Positions 53,193 through 62,308 are shown, counted from the first letter of the stretch. The stretch is 64,000 nt of DNA from Streptomyces sp. M41(2017) (GCF_002078175.1 NZ_MWFK01000001.1:3968001-4032000); one strand, 5' to 3'. A program made the numbers and translations. The notes: generated by a model from the letters alone, not told the origin.

Positions 53193-54689
53193 ATGACCTC
53201 CTCTTCTTCCCCTTCCCAGGACGCGCAGAGCCCCGCGCAGAACTACCCCGAAGGTCTTCGGGCCGATGCCCTGATGGAAGAGGACGTCGCCTGGAGCCAA
53301 GAGATCGACGGAGACCGGGACGGCGACCAGTTCGACCGCTCCGAGCGCGCGGCCCTGCGCCGCGTGGCGGGCCTTTCCACCGAGCTCGAGGACGTCACCG
53401 AGGTCGAGTACCGACAGCTCCGTCTGGAGCGCGTCGTCCTCGTCGGTGTGTGGACCACGGGGACCGTTCGGGACGCGGACAACTCGCTGGCCGAGCTGGC
53501 CGCCCTCGCGGAGACCGCGGGAGCACTCGTGCTCGACGGCGTCGTCCAGCGCCGCGACAAGCCCGACGCGGCCACCTACATCGGTTCCGGCAAGGCCAAC
53601 GAACTCCGGGACATCGTCATCGAGACCGGCGCGGACACGGTGATCTGCGACGGTGAGCTGAGCCCCGGCCAGCTGATCCACCTCGAAGACGTCGTCAAGG
53701 TCAAGGTCATCGACCGTACGGCCCTGATCCTCGACATCTTCGCCCAGCACGCCAAGTCCCGAGAGGGCAAGGCGCAGGTCGCGCTCGCGCAGATGCAGTA
53801 CATGCTGCCGAGGCTCCGAGGCTGGGGTCAGTCGCTGTCCCGTCAGATGGGCGGCGGCTCGGGCGGCGGTCTCGCCACCCGTGGTCCCGGTGAGACGAAG
53901 ATCGAGACGGACCGGCGTCGTATCCGCGAGAAGATGGCGAAGATGCGCCGGGAGATCGCGGACATGAAGACGGGCCGCGACATCAAGCGCCAGGAGCGCC
54001 GCCGCAACAAGGTGCCCTCGGTCGCGATCGCCGGCTACACCAACGCCGGCAAGTCGTCCCTGCTCAACCGCCTCACGGGCGCGGGCGTCCTCGTCGAGAA
54101 CGCGCTGTTCGCGACCCTCGACCCGACCGTCCGCCGGGCGGAGACCCCGAGCGGCCGGCTGTACACGCTGGTCGACACGGTCGGTTTCGTACGGCATCTG
54201 CCGCACCACCTGGTCGAGGCGTTCCGCTCCACCATGGAGGAGGTCGGCGACTCCGACCTCATCCTGCACGTGGTGGACGGATCGCACCCCGACCCGGAGG
54301 AGCAGCTGGCCGCCGTGCGCGAGGTCGTCCGGGACGTCGGCGCGACGAAGGTGCCCGAGATCGTCGTGATCAACAAGGCGGACGCGGCGGACCCGCTGGT
54401 GCTCCAGCGGCTGCTGCGGATCGAGAAGCGCTCCATCGCGGTCTCGGCCCGCACCGGCCAGGGCATCGCCGAGCTGCTCGCCCTGATCGACAACGAGCTG
54501 CCCCGCCCCTCGGTCGAGATCGAGGCGCTCGTGCCGTACACGGAGGGTCAGTTGGTCGCCCGCGCCCACACCGAGGGCGAGGTGATCTCCGAGGAGCACA
54601 CCGCGGAGGGCACCCTCCTCAAGCTGAGGGTGCACGAGGAGCTGGCGGCGGACCTCGCTCCGTACGTCGCGGAGCCCGCGCTCCGCTAG
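53193..54689 (+). CDS. hflX: GTPase HflX
   Basis: 498 aa. Ribosome-associated GTPase that splits or rescues ribosomes under stress. N-terminal HflX domain with SGGGLATRGPGETKIETDRR, then the G domain: G1 GYTNAGKSSL (about 281), switch LDPTVRR, G3 DTVGFVRHLPHHLV, G4 NKAD. ATG 53193 has AAGGA upstream. The ~80-residue acidic N-terminal extension is typical of actinobacterial HflX. Confidence 0.95.
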   Translation: MTSSSSPSQDAQSPAQNYPEGLRADALMEEDVAWSQEIDGDRDGDQFDRSERAALRRVAGLSTELEDVTEVEYRQLRLERVVLVGVWTTGTVRDADNSLAELAALAETAGALVLDGVVQRRDKPDAATYIGSGKANELRDIVIETGADTVICDGELSPGQLIHLEDVVKVKVIDRTALILDIFAQHAKSREGKAQVALAQMQYMLPRLRGWGQSLSRQMGGGSGGGLATRGPGETKIETDRRRIREKMAKMRREIADMKTGRDIKRQERRRNKVPSVAIAGYTNAGKSSLLNRLTGAGVLVENALFATLDPTVRRAETPSGRLYTLVDTVGFVRHLPHHLVEAFRSTMEEVGDSDLILHVVDGSHPDPEEQLAAVREVVRDVGATKVPEIVVINKADAADPLVLQRLLRIEKRSIAVSARTGQGIAELLALIDNELPRPSVEIEALVPYTEGQLVARAHTEGEVISEEHTAEGTLLKLRVHEELAADLAPYVAEPALR

Positions 54690-54710
54690 ACGTCCGCGCC
54701 CCGCACGACG

Positions 54711-54748
54711 CGAAGTCCCGCCCCCTCACCCGAGGGAGCGGGACTTCG
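54711..54748. terminator. Bidirectional terminator between hflX and the first lipoprotein protease
   Basis: 17-bp arms (54711-54727 and 54732-54748) with a 4-nt loop and one mismatch; CGAAGTCCCGC pairs with GCGGGACTTCG. Lies between two convergent stop codons. Confidence 0.85.
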
Positions 54749-54779
54749 TCGTCCAGCAGGCCGGCGGACGCGCCGGGGG

Positions 54780-55961
54780 CTACCGGCCGCCGTACTCCTT
54801 GCTCATCTGCTCGTACAGCGACCGCGCGCCGCGCCCCAGCCGTGGGCCGGCCAGCCAGGTGTTGCCGGCCGGGCCGATCGACGTGTTCGACACGAGTTCG
54901 GTCTTCCCGTCGATGACGCGGAACCAGCCGCCGCCGGACGAACCACCGGTCATGGTGCAGCCGATGCGGTACATCGCCGGCAGGGCCGGGTCCAGCGAGA
55001 GACGCCCCGGCCTGTCGACGCACTTGAACATCTTGAGGCCGTTGTACGGCGGCGCGGCCGGGTAGCCCCAGGCGCCCATCGCACCGACCTCCCGCGCGGT
55101 CGGCGCGGAGAAGTCGACGGGCAGCGCGTTGCCGACCGTCTCCTCCAGCGACCTGTCCCCCTGCTCCGGCTTCACATGCAGCAGGGCGTAGTCGTACGGA
55201 GCGCCCGCACCGCCCGTCTCGTCGCCGCCCGAGATCCACTCCTGGGACGTCGAGGCCCAGTCCGCCCACCACTGGCCGTAGGGGGCGACCTCCGAGGCCG
55301 TCGCGGTGCCGAGCTGCGCCTCGGACTTCCCCTGGTCGTTGTACGACGGCACGAAGGCGATGTTGCGGTACCAGCCGCCGTCGCCGCCCGCGTGCACACA
55401 GTGGCCGGCGGTCCACACGAGGTTGGACTTCCCGGGGTGGTTCACGTCCTTGACGACCGTGCCCGAACAGACCATGGAGCCCTTGGGGGAGTCGAAGAAG
55501 ACCTTGCCCACGGGCGCCGCGTGCTGGTGGTACGGGGTCTTCTCCGCCTGTGCCCGCACCGGATCGGGCTCCGGGTCACTGATCCCCTGGTCCGCCGTCG
55601 CGTCCTTCGCGGAGATCGTCTTGTCGGGATCCTCGGCGGACTTCATCCGCTCCGGCTTCCACAGTCCGTCGATCACCGGGTTGACGAAGTCCTCGGCCCG
55701 GCCGAGCCACTTGTCGCGGTCCCAGTTCTTCCAGGCGCCGTTCTTCCACTGGTCGACGTCGATGCCGTGCTGCCTGAGCCTGTCCCTGATGTCGTCCGGG
55801 ACCTTGATCTTGTCGTCGCCGCTCGCCGAACCCTGCGAGGCGGACGGGGTGGACCCGCCCGCCTCGTCGTCGCCAGGACCGCAGGCGGTCGCGGTGAGCG
55901 CCAGCGCCGCCATCAGGCCGGTGGCGGCGAGGACCGTACGACGCCGTCTTGAAGAACGCAT
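54780..55961 (-). CDS. Lipoprotein trypsin-like serine protease, copy 1
   Basis: 393 aa. Arg-rich signal (MRSSRRRRTVLAATGLMAAL) with lipobox LTATAC. A conserved helical motif WKNGAWKNWDRDKW precedes the protease domain. Catalytic triad: His ~187 (WTAGHCVHAG), Asp in YDYALLHV, Ser ~342 (TGGSSGGGWF; the usual GDSGG Asp is Ser). A surface-anchored extracellular protease with the same layout as the adjacent copy 2. Own promoter element upstream, terminators on both sides. Confidence 0.87.
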   Translation of the reverse strand: MRSSRRRRTVLAATGLMAALALTATACGPGDDEAGGSTPSASQGSASGDDKIKVPDDIRDRLRQHGIDVDQWKNGAWKNWDRDKWLGRAEDFVNPVIDGLWKPERMKSAEDPDKTISAKDATADQGISDPEPDPVRAQAEKTPYHQHAAPVGKVFFDSPKGSMVCSGTVVKDVNHPGKSNLVWTAGHCVHAGGDGGWYRNIAFVPSYNDQGKSEAQLGTATASEVAPYGQWWADWASTSQEWISGGDETGGAGAPYDYALLHVKPEQGDRSLEETVGNALPVDFSAPTAREVGAMGAWGYPAAPPYNGLKMFKCVDRPGRLSLDPALPAMYRIGCTMTGGSSGGGWFRVIDGKTELVSNTSIGPAGNTWLAGPRLGRGARSLYEQMSKEYGGR

Positions 55962-56045
55962 GCTGCGGTAACCCCCGTTGAAGCTCTGGCTTCCGTGTCC
56001 GTCGTGCGCCGGGCCGCTCCTCGCGGAGCCCTCCCGGACGCGACA

Positions 56046-56072
56046 CCCCACTATGCACAAGCAGTCGGGGAC
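56046..56072 (-). promoter_or_regulatory. Shared promoter-like element of protease copy 1
   Basis: On the minus strand GTCCCC (56072-56067), 10 nt, GCATAGTG (56056-56049). The same words with identical spacing lie before copy 2 (57527-57550). -10 likely TAGTGG or CATAGT. About 90 nt from the start codon. Confidence 0.55.
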
Positions 56073-56122
56073 GAACAGCGGTGGGCCGGTGAACGTTCCT
56101 CCGCACCGGCCCACCGCTGTTC
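56073..56122 (-). terminator. Strong terminator after protease copy 2
   Basis: Perfect 19-bp arms GAACAGCGGTGGGCCGGTG (56073-56091) and its complement (56104-56122), 12-nt loop, beginning 27 nt after the copy 2 stop. Separates the two paralogues. Confidence 0.9.
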
Positions 56123-56148
56123 ATCCCCGGCGCCTCACGCCGTCCGGG

Positions 56149-57378
56149 TCACCGCCCGGCGAACTTCCCGCTCACCGAGTCGTACACGCCCTTGGCCACC
56201 GGCCCCAGCCGCGGACCCGCGAGCCAACCGGACTTGACCGGACCGATCGAGGTGTTGGAGACCAGGGCCGGCTTGCCGTCCGAGCCCGCGGCCACCCAGC
56301 CGCCGCCTGAGGAACCGCCGGTCATGGTGCAGCCGATGCGGTACATGGTCGGGTCCGCCTGCGCGATCGACAGCCGTCCCGGCTTGTCCGTGCACTGGAA
56401 CATCTGCTGGCCCTCGAACGGCGGCGCGGCCGGGTAACCCGTCGCCGTGACGCTCGACACCTTCGTCACGGCGGGGGCGTTGAAGTTCACCGGCAGCGCC
56501 GAACCCACCGTCTCCTCCAGCGACTTGCCGTCGCTGCCCTTCTCCGGCGTCACATGCAGCACGGCGAAGTCGTACGAGGCCCCCTGCCCGCCCGTCGAGC
56601 CACCCTGCTCGATCCACTGGTCGGAGGTCTGCGCCCAGTCGCTCCACCACACTCCGTAGGGGGCGACCTCCTCGCGCGGCGCGTTCTGCAACTGCGCGGC
56701 GGTCTTGCCGGCGTCGTTGTACGAGGGCACGAAGGCGATGTTGCGGTACCAGCCGCCCTTCTTGCCCGCGTGGACGCAATGGCCGGCGGTCCAGACGAGG
56801 TTGGACTTGCCCGGGTGGGCCGGGTCCTCGACCACCGTCGCCGAGCAGACCATCGTGCCCTCGGGGGAGTCGAAGAACACCTTGCCGGACTCCGGCACCC
56901 CGGCGTGGTACGCGGGCTTCACGGCGCGCGCGGTCACCGGAGCCGGCTCCGGGTCGGTGACGCCCTGGTCACCGCTGAGGTCAGCGTCGTCGACGCCCTT
57001 GTTCTCGTCCGGGTCGTCCGCCCCGCGCATCCGCTCGGGGTCCCACAGGCCCTTGATGATCGGGTTGATGAAGTCGTCGGCCTCGCGCAGCCAGTCGTCC
57101 CGGTCCCAGTTCTTCCAGGCGCCGTTCTTCCACTTGTCGACGTCGAAGCCGTGCTCCTTGAGCTTGTCCTTGAGGTCGTCCGGGATCTTGATCTTCCCGT
57201 CGCTGCTCGCGGACGCGGAGGCGCTGGACTTGGCGTCGGCGTTGTCGTCGCCCGAGTTGCAGGCGGTGGCGGTCAGCGCCAGCGCCGCGGTGAGGCCGAC
57301 CGCGGCCAGAACAGGGGACGTTCCGCGGCGCGCGCCCCTCCCTCGGCGTGCGGCGAAGGGCGGGCGTATGGATCGCAT
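56149..57378 (-). CDS. Lipoprotein trypsin-like serine protease, copy 2
   Basis: 409 aa paralogue of the previous gene. Lipobox LTATAC; same WKNGAWKNWDRDDW motif; triad His in WTAGHCVHAG, Asp in YDFAVLHV, Ser in TGGSSGGGWV. GGGGGAG 7 nt before ATG 57378. Sequence likeness to copy 1 across the whole length indicates tandem duplication followed by divergence of the linker after the lipobox. Confidence 0.87.
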   Translation of the reverse strand: MRSIRPPFAARRGRGARRGTSPVLAAVGLTAALALTATACNSGDDNADAKSSASASASSDGKIKIPDDLKDKLKEHGFDVDKWKNGAWKNWDRDDWLREADDFINPIIKGLWDPERMRGADDPDENKGVDDADLSGDQGVTDPEPAPVTARAVKPAYHAGVPESGKVFFDSPEGTMVCSATVVEDPAHPGKSNLVWTAGHCVHAGKKGGWYRNIAFVPSYNDAGKTAAQLQNAPREEVAPYGVWWSDWAQTSDQWIEQGGSTGGQGASYDFAVLHVTPEKGSDGKSLEETVGSALPVNFNAPAVTKVSSVTATGYPAAPPFEGQQMFQCTDKPGRLSIAQADPTMYRIGCTMTGGSSGGGWVAAGSDGKPALVSNTSIGPVKSGWLAGPRLGPVAKGVYDSVSGKFAGR

Positions 57379-57526
57379 GGTGCAACTCCCCCTGGGCGTC
57401 TGTGAACTGGTCAGGATCCGTCGATCCGGAACCCGTCGGTACGGGACGTGCGGGACGCACGGGACCGCTGGTGACGATCGATCGGCCGTGACCGGCGATC
57501 GTCCGGTATCGCTGAACGGCACCACA

Positions 57527-57550
57527 CACTATGCGCTCGCTGTGGGGGAC
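57527..57550 (-). promoter_or_regulatory. Shared promoter-like element of protease copy 2
   Basis: GTCCCC (57550-57545), 10 nt, GCATAGTG (57534-57527) on the minus strand, the same as before copy 1. About 150 nt from ATG 57378. Confidence 0.55.
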
Positions 57551-57554
57551 ATCC

Positions 57555-57577
57555 GACGGAACGGCAACGGTTCCGTC
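57555..57577. promoter_or_regulatory. Inverted repeat between protease copy 2 and the siderophore operon
   Basis: GACGGAAC-N7-GTTCCGTC, perfect 8-bp arms; candidate operator for either divergent unit. Confidence 0.4.
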
Positions 57578-57704
57578 ACGGCAAGGATCTTCGATCCACC
57601 CGCTTCCCAACGCCCGCGGCGTCGTTGATACGTACGGGGGGCCTGAGGCCTGCGTTCGAAACCCCTCGCCAACTCGCCTCTGGACAGCGGGAGGACCTGA
57701 AGTC

Positions 57705-59162
57705 GTGGCCGTGACCGAATCAGCGGTGGTGCCGTCGAAGGCTCCTGGTGAAGCCGAAGGAGCGCGGAACGGCGCGTCCACGGAGACCGAGGGAGCGCGC
57801 GCGGCGCACGAGGGGATCCTGCGGCGCCAGTCGGCGCGCGAGTCCGCGGCCCGCACCTACGCGCGCGCCCTGCCGATCGTCCCGGTGCGGGCCCGCGGCC
57901 TGACGATCGAGGGCGCCGACGGCCGCCGCTATCTCGACTGCCTCTCCGGCGCGGGGACGCTGGCCCTCGGGCACAACCACCCCGTCGTCCTGGAGGCGAT
58001 CAGGAAGGTCCTCGACTCGGGTGCGCCGCTGCACGTCCTCGACCTCGCGACCCCGGTCAAGGACGCCTTCACCACCGAGCTGTTCCGCACACTGCCGCCG
58101 CGGTTCGCGGAACGGGCCCGCATCCAGTTCTGCGGCCCCGCCGGCACGGACGCCGTGGAGGCCGCTTTCAAGCTGGTGCGCGCCGCCACCGGGCGCACCG
58201 GCCTCCTCGCGTTCACCGGTGCCTACCACGGCATGACAGCGGGGGCGCTCGAAGCGTCCGGGGGCGCGGCCGACGTCCGGGTGGCGCGCCTGCCCTACCC
58301 GCAGGACTACCGCTGCCCCTTCGGCGTCGGCGGGGAGCGCGGCGCCGAACTCGGAGCGCGGTGGACGGCGTCGCTTCTCGACGACACCAAGTCGGGGGTG
58401 CCGATGCCGGCGGGGATGATCCTCGAACCCGTCCAGGGGGAGGGCGGCGTGATCCCGGCGCCGGACACCTGGACGCGGCGGATGCGGGAGATCACGGCGG
58501 CGCGGTCCATCCCGCTCATCGCGGACGAGGTCCAGACCGGCGTGGGCCGGACCGGTGCCTTCTGGGCCGTCGAACACAGCGGGATCACCCCCGACGTGAT
58601 GGTCCTTTCCAAGGCCATCGGTGGCAGCCTGCCGCTGGCCGTCGTGGTCTACCACGACGACCTCGACGTGTGGGAACCCGGCGCCCACGCGGGCACGTTC
58701 CGCGGCAACCAGCTCGCCATGGCCGCCGGCACGGCCACCCTCGCGTACGTGCGTGAGAACGGTCTGGCCCAGCGTGCGGCCACCGTCGGAGCCCGCATGC
58801 TGATCGAACTCAGGTCACTGGCGGCGGAGTTCCCCCTCATCGGCGACGTGCGGGGCCGAGGCCTGATGATCGGTCTCGAATGCGTGGACCCGGAAGCACC
58901 CCCGGCCTCCACACCCGACGGTCCCCGGCCCGCCGCTCCCGAAGTGGCGGCGGCCGTCCAGCGGGAATGCCTGCGCAGAGGCCTGATCGTGGAACTGGGC
59001 GGCCGCCGGTCGAGCGTGGTCCGCCTGTTGCCCCCGCTGACGATCAGCGACGAACAGACGACCGCCGTCCTCGACCGGCTCGCGGACGCGGTGCGGGCGG
59101 TGGCCCATGAGGACCGGCGTCCCGGACGGGACGGAACGCGGGGCGCCGACCGCCCCCGGTGA
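57705..59162 (+). CDS. Class III aminotransferase (diaminobutyrate-2-oxoglutarate type)
   Basis: 485 aa. PLP enzyme of the EctB/RhbA group. Glyoxal-like phosphate-cup GPAGTDAVEAAFKLVRAATG, EPVQGEGGVI, ADEVQTGVGRTG and catalytic Lys in VLSKAIGGSLP. A ~45-residue polar N-terminal extension exceeds the usual ~430 aa. Probably makes 2,4-diaminobutyrate for the siderophore encoded downstream. GTG 57705 has GGGAGGA 9 nt upstream. The C-terminal end overlaps a possible start of the NIS synthetase (GTGA at 59159). Confidence 0.85.
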   Translation: MAVTESAVVPSKAPGEAEGARNGASTETEGARAAHEGILRRQSARESAARTYARALPIVPVRARGLTIEGADGRRYLDCLSGAGTLALGHNHPVVLEAIRKVLDSGAPLHVLDLATPVKDAFTTELFRTLPPRFAERARIQFCGPAGTDAVEAAFKLVRAATGRTGLLAFTGAYHGMTAGALEASGGAADVRVARLPYPQDYRCPFGVGGERGAELGARWTASLLDDTKSGVPMPAGMILEPVQGEGGVIPAPDTWTRRMREITAARSIPLIADEVQTGVGRTGAFWAVEHSGITPDVMVLSKAIGGSLPLAVVVYHDDLDVWEPGAHAGTFRGNQLAMAAGTATLAYVRENGLAQRAATVGARMLIELRSLAAEFPLIGDVRGRGLMIGLECVDPEAPPASTPDGPRPAAPEVAAAVQRECLRRGLIVELGGRRSSVVRLLPPLTISDEQTTAVLDRLADAVRAVAHEDRRPGRDGTRGADRPR

Positions 59163-59248
59163 CGGTCCGTAGCCGTCCCGAGCCCGACGCATCTCCCCAC
59201 CCTCCGGTGCGTCGCCGCGCCCACCCGAACGACCCCCAAGGAATGCCC

Positions 59249-61405
59249 GTGAACACCGTCCCCGCACCCGACCACCGCCCCCTCGCACGCGAGCGGACCG
59301 CCGGGGACCCGGTCCCGCAACGCTCCGTGGCGGAATCGGTTCCCCGGCAGAAGGCCGGCCGCCGGGAGTCCGAGTGGTTGCGCGGATGTACCGCCGACCC
59401 CCTGGAGCACCCCGACACCCGAACCGCCGCCCAGGCCGCGGCAGTCGAGAACCTGCTGCGCTGCTGGGTACGGGAGAACGACCTGGCCGCCCCGGACCAC
59501 GGCACCCTCCGTATCCCGCTTCCCGCCAGCGGTGCGATCCTGCTGGTCCCCGTCCACTACTGGTCGGCAACCGGCTGGCACCGCTTCGGCCTCCCGCACC
59601 TCGCCTACGCCCCCGAAGGCGCGCCTCCCGCGGACGCGGTGACCGTGGCCGCACTCCTCGCCCGCGAGGCGGCCGCAGCCGGCACACCGACCGCGGCCGA
59701 CCGGCCCGCCGGCGGCGGACAGACCGCGCAGACCGAGGACGGTAACGTGGGGCAGGCCGCGCACGGTGAGGACGGCAGCGTCGGGCAGGCCTCGCGCACC
59801 GGAACTGTCGTGGACGTGCGGGACTCCGTTGACCGGACCCCTTCCGACACACTGCCCGCCGTTCCGCTGCCGTTCCTCCCGTCACCCCGCACCGATCACG
59901 CGACGGCAGTGCCGCGCCGCCGTGCCGCCCGTACCGAGGACAGCCCGGCCGGTGAGGGCGCCGACCTCGTGGGACGCGTCGCCGACTCGGTCCGGCGCAC
60001 CGCCGTGTTCATCGAAGACCGGCGGGAACACCCCGCCGACACGGGCGACCGCTTCCTGGCCGCCGAGCAGGCACTCCTCCTCGGCCACCCGCTGCACCCG
60101 ACCCCGAAGGGCCGCGAGGGCCTCTCCGATGCCGAAGGCGCCCTCTACTCGCCGGAGTTGCGTGGATCGTTCCCGCTGCACTGGATGGCCGTCGCACCCG
60201 CAGTCCTCGCGTCCGACTCCGCGTGGACGGAGCGGGGCCGGCCCGTGTCCGCGGAGCAGCTGGCCCGGCGGCTGGCCGGCCCCGACCTGGCGCTACCCGA
60301 CGGATACGCCGCCGCCCTGCCCCTGCACCCCTGGCAGATGCGCGAGCTGAAGCACCGCACGGAGACCGCCGCCCTGCTGGACGCCGGACTGCTCCTCGAC
60401 CTCGGCCCCCTCGGCGATGCGTGGCACCCCACCTCCTCCGTCCGCACCGTCCACCGCTCCGGCGCGCCCGCGATGCTGAAACTCTCCCTCGGGCTGCGCA
60501 TCACCAACTCCCGCCGTGAGAACCTCCGCAAGGAGCTGCATCGGGGAGTCGAGGTCCATCGCCTCCTGCGCAGCGGCCTGTGCAAGGAGTGGCAGGCCGT
60601 CCACCCGGGCTTCGACATCGTCCGCGACCCGGCGTGGCTCGCCGTCGACGGGCCGGACGGCAAGCCCGTCCAAGGGCTCGACGTGATGATCCGGCACAAC
60701 CCGTTCGGGCCGGCGGACGACGCCGGCTGCGTCGCGGGACTCGTCTCACCCCGACCGCACGAGTCCGCCGACGGCCGCCCCCTCATGCGGTCCCGGCTCA
60801 CCGCGCTCATCACGGGGCTCGCCGCACGCACCGGACGCCCACGCGGTGCCGTCGCCGCCGAGTGGTTCCTGCGCTACCTCGAACACGTCGTCCGTCCCGT
60901 CCTCTGGCTCGACAGCGAGGCGGGCATCGCCCTGGAGGCACACCAGCAGAACACCCTGCTCCTGCTGGACGCCGACGGCTGGCCCACCGGCGGCCGCTAC
61001 CGGGACAACCAGGGTTACTACTTCCGTGCCTCCCGCCGCGCCGACCTCGACGCCCGGCTGCCCGGAATCGGCGAGCGCAGCGACACCTTCGTCTCCGACG
61101 AGGTCACCGACGAACGCTTCGCCTACTACCTCGCCATCAACAACGTCCTCGGACTCATCGGCGCCTTCGGCTCCCAACGGTTGGCCGACGAGCGCCTGTT
61201 GATCGCCGCCTTCCGCCGCTTCCTCTCGGACGTCGCCACCGGCCCGGCCAGGCTTCGCACGACGATGCCCGCCCTGCTGCTCGACTCACCTGTCCTGCGC
61301 TGCAAGGCCAACCTGCTGACCCGGCTGCACGGCCTCGACGAACTCGTCGGCCCCGTCGACACGCAGTCCGTCTACGTCTCCCTCTCCAACCCCCTTCATT
61401 CCTGA
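59249..61405 (+). CDS. NIS siderophore synthetase (IucA/IucC family)
   Basis: 718 aa. ATP-dependent synthetase that condenses a carboxylate (often citrate) with amines or hydroxamates. Motifs HPTPKGREGLS, KLSLGLRITNSRRE, LEAHQQNTLL and DNQGYYFR (RDNQG) are present. Ferric-iron reductase-like FhuF-type C-terminal end follows. Residues about 150-200 are a low-complexity linker containing an EDGNVGQA/EDGSVGQA repeat. GTG 59249 has AAGGA 6 nt upstream; GTG 59159, overlapping the aminotransferase stop, is the alternative. Confidence 0.87.
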   Translation: MNTVPAPDHRPLARERTAGDPVPQRSVAESVPRQKAGRRESEWLRGCTADPLEHPDTRTAAQAAAVENLLRCWVRENDLAAPDHGTLRIPLPASGAILLVPVHYWSATGWHRFGLPHLAYAPEGAPPADAVTVAALLAREAAAAGTPTAADRPAGGGQTAQTEDGNVGQAAHGEDGSVGQASRTGTVVDVRDSVDRTPSDTLPAVPLPFLPSPRTDHATAVPRRRAARTEDSPAGEGADLVGRVADSVRRTAVFIEDRREHPADTGDRFLAAEQALLLGHPLHPTPKGREGLSDAEGALYSPELRGSFPLHWMAVAPAVLASDSAWTERGRPVSAEQLARRLAGPDLALPDGYAAALPLHPWQMRELKHRTETAALLDAGLLLDLGPLGDAWHPTSSVRTVHRSGAPAMLKLSLGLRITNSRRENLRKELHRGVEVHRLLRSGLCKEWQAVHPGFDIVRDPAWLAVDGPDGKPVQGLDVMIRHNPFGPADDAGCVAGLVSPRPHESADGRPLMRSRLTALITGLAARTGRPRGAVAAEWFLRYLEHVVRPVLWLDSEAGIALEAHQQNTLLLLDADGWPTGGRYRDNQGYYFRASRRADLDARLPGIGERSDTFVSDEVTDERFAYYLAINNVLGLIGAFGSQRLADERLLIAAFRRFLSDVATGPARLRTTMPALLLDSPVLRCKANLLTRLHGLDELVGPVDTQSVYVSLSNPLHS

Positions 61406-61441
61406 GGAACATGACCCACCCCGTCTCCTGAGAGGAGCCTC

Positions 61442-62308
61442 GTGCCTCCCACCGACGCGAGCACCGAAGCTGACACGCATCCCGCCGCGCAGGTCGCTCC
61501 CGGATCCGGCCCGGACACCGGAACCCGACCGCACACCGGCTCGGCCCTGGACGCCCCCACGGACTGCGAGGACACCCTCGACCTCCGCCTTCCCGACGAC
61601 CTGATCGCCCTGTTCGCCGCTGGCGGGGAACAGGCGGGGGACGCCGACGCCCGGGTCGGTGACGCCTGGACCCGCGCGGCGGCAGGGATCGAGGGCGTCG
61701 AGGCGCCGGGAACCGGGGACGGCGGTGCCGGTGGGGCCGATCTGCTCGACCGGGTCGGCGGCTGGGGCCCGGTCGCCACCGATGTCGGCGTCTTCCAGCT
61801 TGTCCCCGTACGGCCCGACCGGGACGCCCCGCTCGTGTCGCGCTGGATGAACGACCCCGCCGTCGCTGCCTTCTGGGAACTGGAGGGCCCTCAGTCCGTC
61901 GTCGAGAAGCACCTGCGCCCCCAGGTGGACGGAGACGGACGCAGCGTGCCCTGTCTCGGGGTGCTGGACGGCATCCCGATGAGCTACTGGGAGATCTACC
62001 GCGCGGACCTCGACCCCCTGGCGCGCCACTACCCCGCCCGGCCCCACGACACCGGTATCCATCTCCTGATCGGTACCGTCGCCGACCGTGGACGAGGTCT
62101 CGGCTCCGTCCTGCTCAGAGCCGTCGCCGACCACGTCCTGGACAAGCGTCCCTCCTGTGCCCGCGTCGTCGCGGAACCCGACCTGCGCAACACACCCTCC
62201 GTCTCCGCTTTCCTGAGCGCCGGTTTCCGCTATTCCGCCGAGGTCGACCTGCCCGACAAGCGGGCCGCCCTCATGGTCCGGGACCGGGCTCTGCGCGATC
62301 TGCTGTGA
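61442..62308 (+). CDS. GNAT-family acetyltransferase (IucB/RhbD-like)
   Basis: 288 aa. Siderophore acyltransferase domain (AlcB/IucB type) from about residue 110: FQLVPVRPDRDAPLVSRWMN, YWEIYRADLDPLARHYP, DTGIHLLIG and GRGLGSVLLRAVADHVL (acetyl-CoA loop). First ~100 residues are Ala/Gly/Asp rich and have no domain. Probably acylates the N-hydroxylated diamine. GAGGAG 5 nt before GTG 61442. Follows the synthetase by 36 bp. Confidence 0.82.
   Translation: MPPTDASTEADTHPAAQVAPGSGPDTGTRPHTGSALDAPTDCEDTLDLRLPDDLIALFAAGGEQAGDADARVGDAWTRAAAGIEGVEAPGTGDGGAGGADLLDRVGGWGPVATDVGVFQLVPVRPDRDAPLVSRWMNDPAVAAFWELEGPQSVVEKHLRPQVDGDGRSVPCLGVLDGIPMSYWEIYRADLDPLARHYPARPHDTGIHLLIGTVADRGRGLGSVLLRAVADHVLDKRPSCARVVAEPDLRNTPSVSAFLSAGFRYSAEVDLPDKRAALMVRDRALRDLL

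Larger units (their letters stand above)
57379..57704. other. Divergent intergenic region, protease copy 2 / siderophore operon
   Basis: 326 bp. Holds the copy-2 promoter element (57527-57550) and two inverted repeats: GACGATCG/CGATCGTC (57473-57480, 57496-57503) and GACGGAAC/GTTCCGTC (57555-57562, 57570-57577). No DmdR/IdeR-type iron box (TTAGGTTAGSCTAACCTAA-like) could be seen. Confidence 0.55.

Noticed and set aside
48907-53193. 1428-aa minus-strand frame spanning rshA and the M1 peptidase
   Set aside because: Antisense to two domain-supported genes, crosses their intergenic spacer, low-complexity translation without any domain.
57555-57577. Iron box (DmdR/IdeR) for the siderophore operon
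   Set aside because: The palindrome is GACGGAAC/GTTCCGTC and does not resemble the TTAGGTTAGGCTCACCTAA class.
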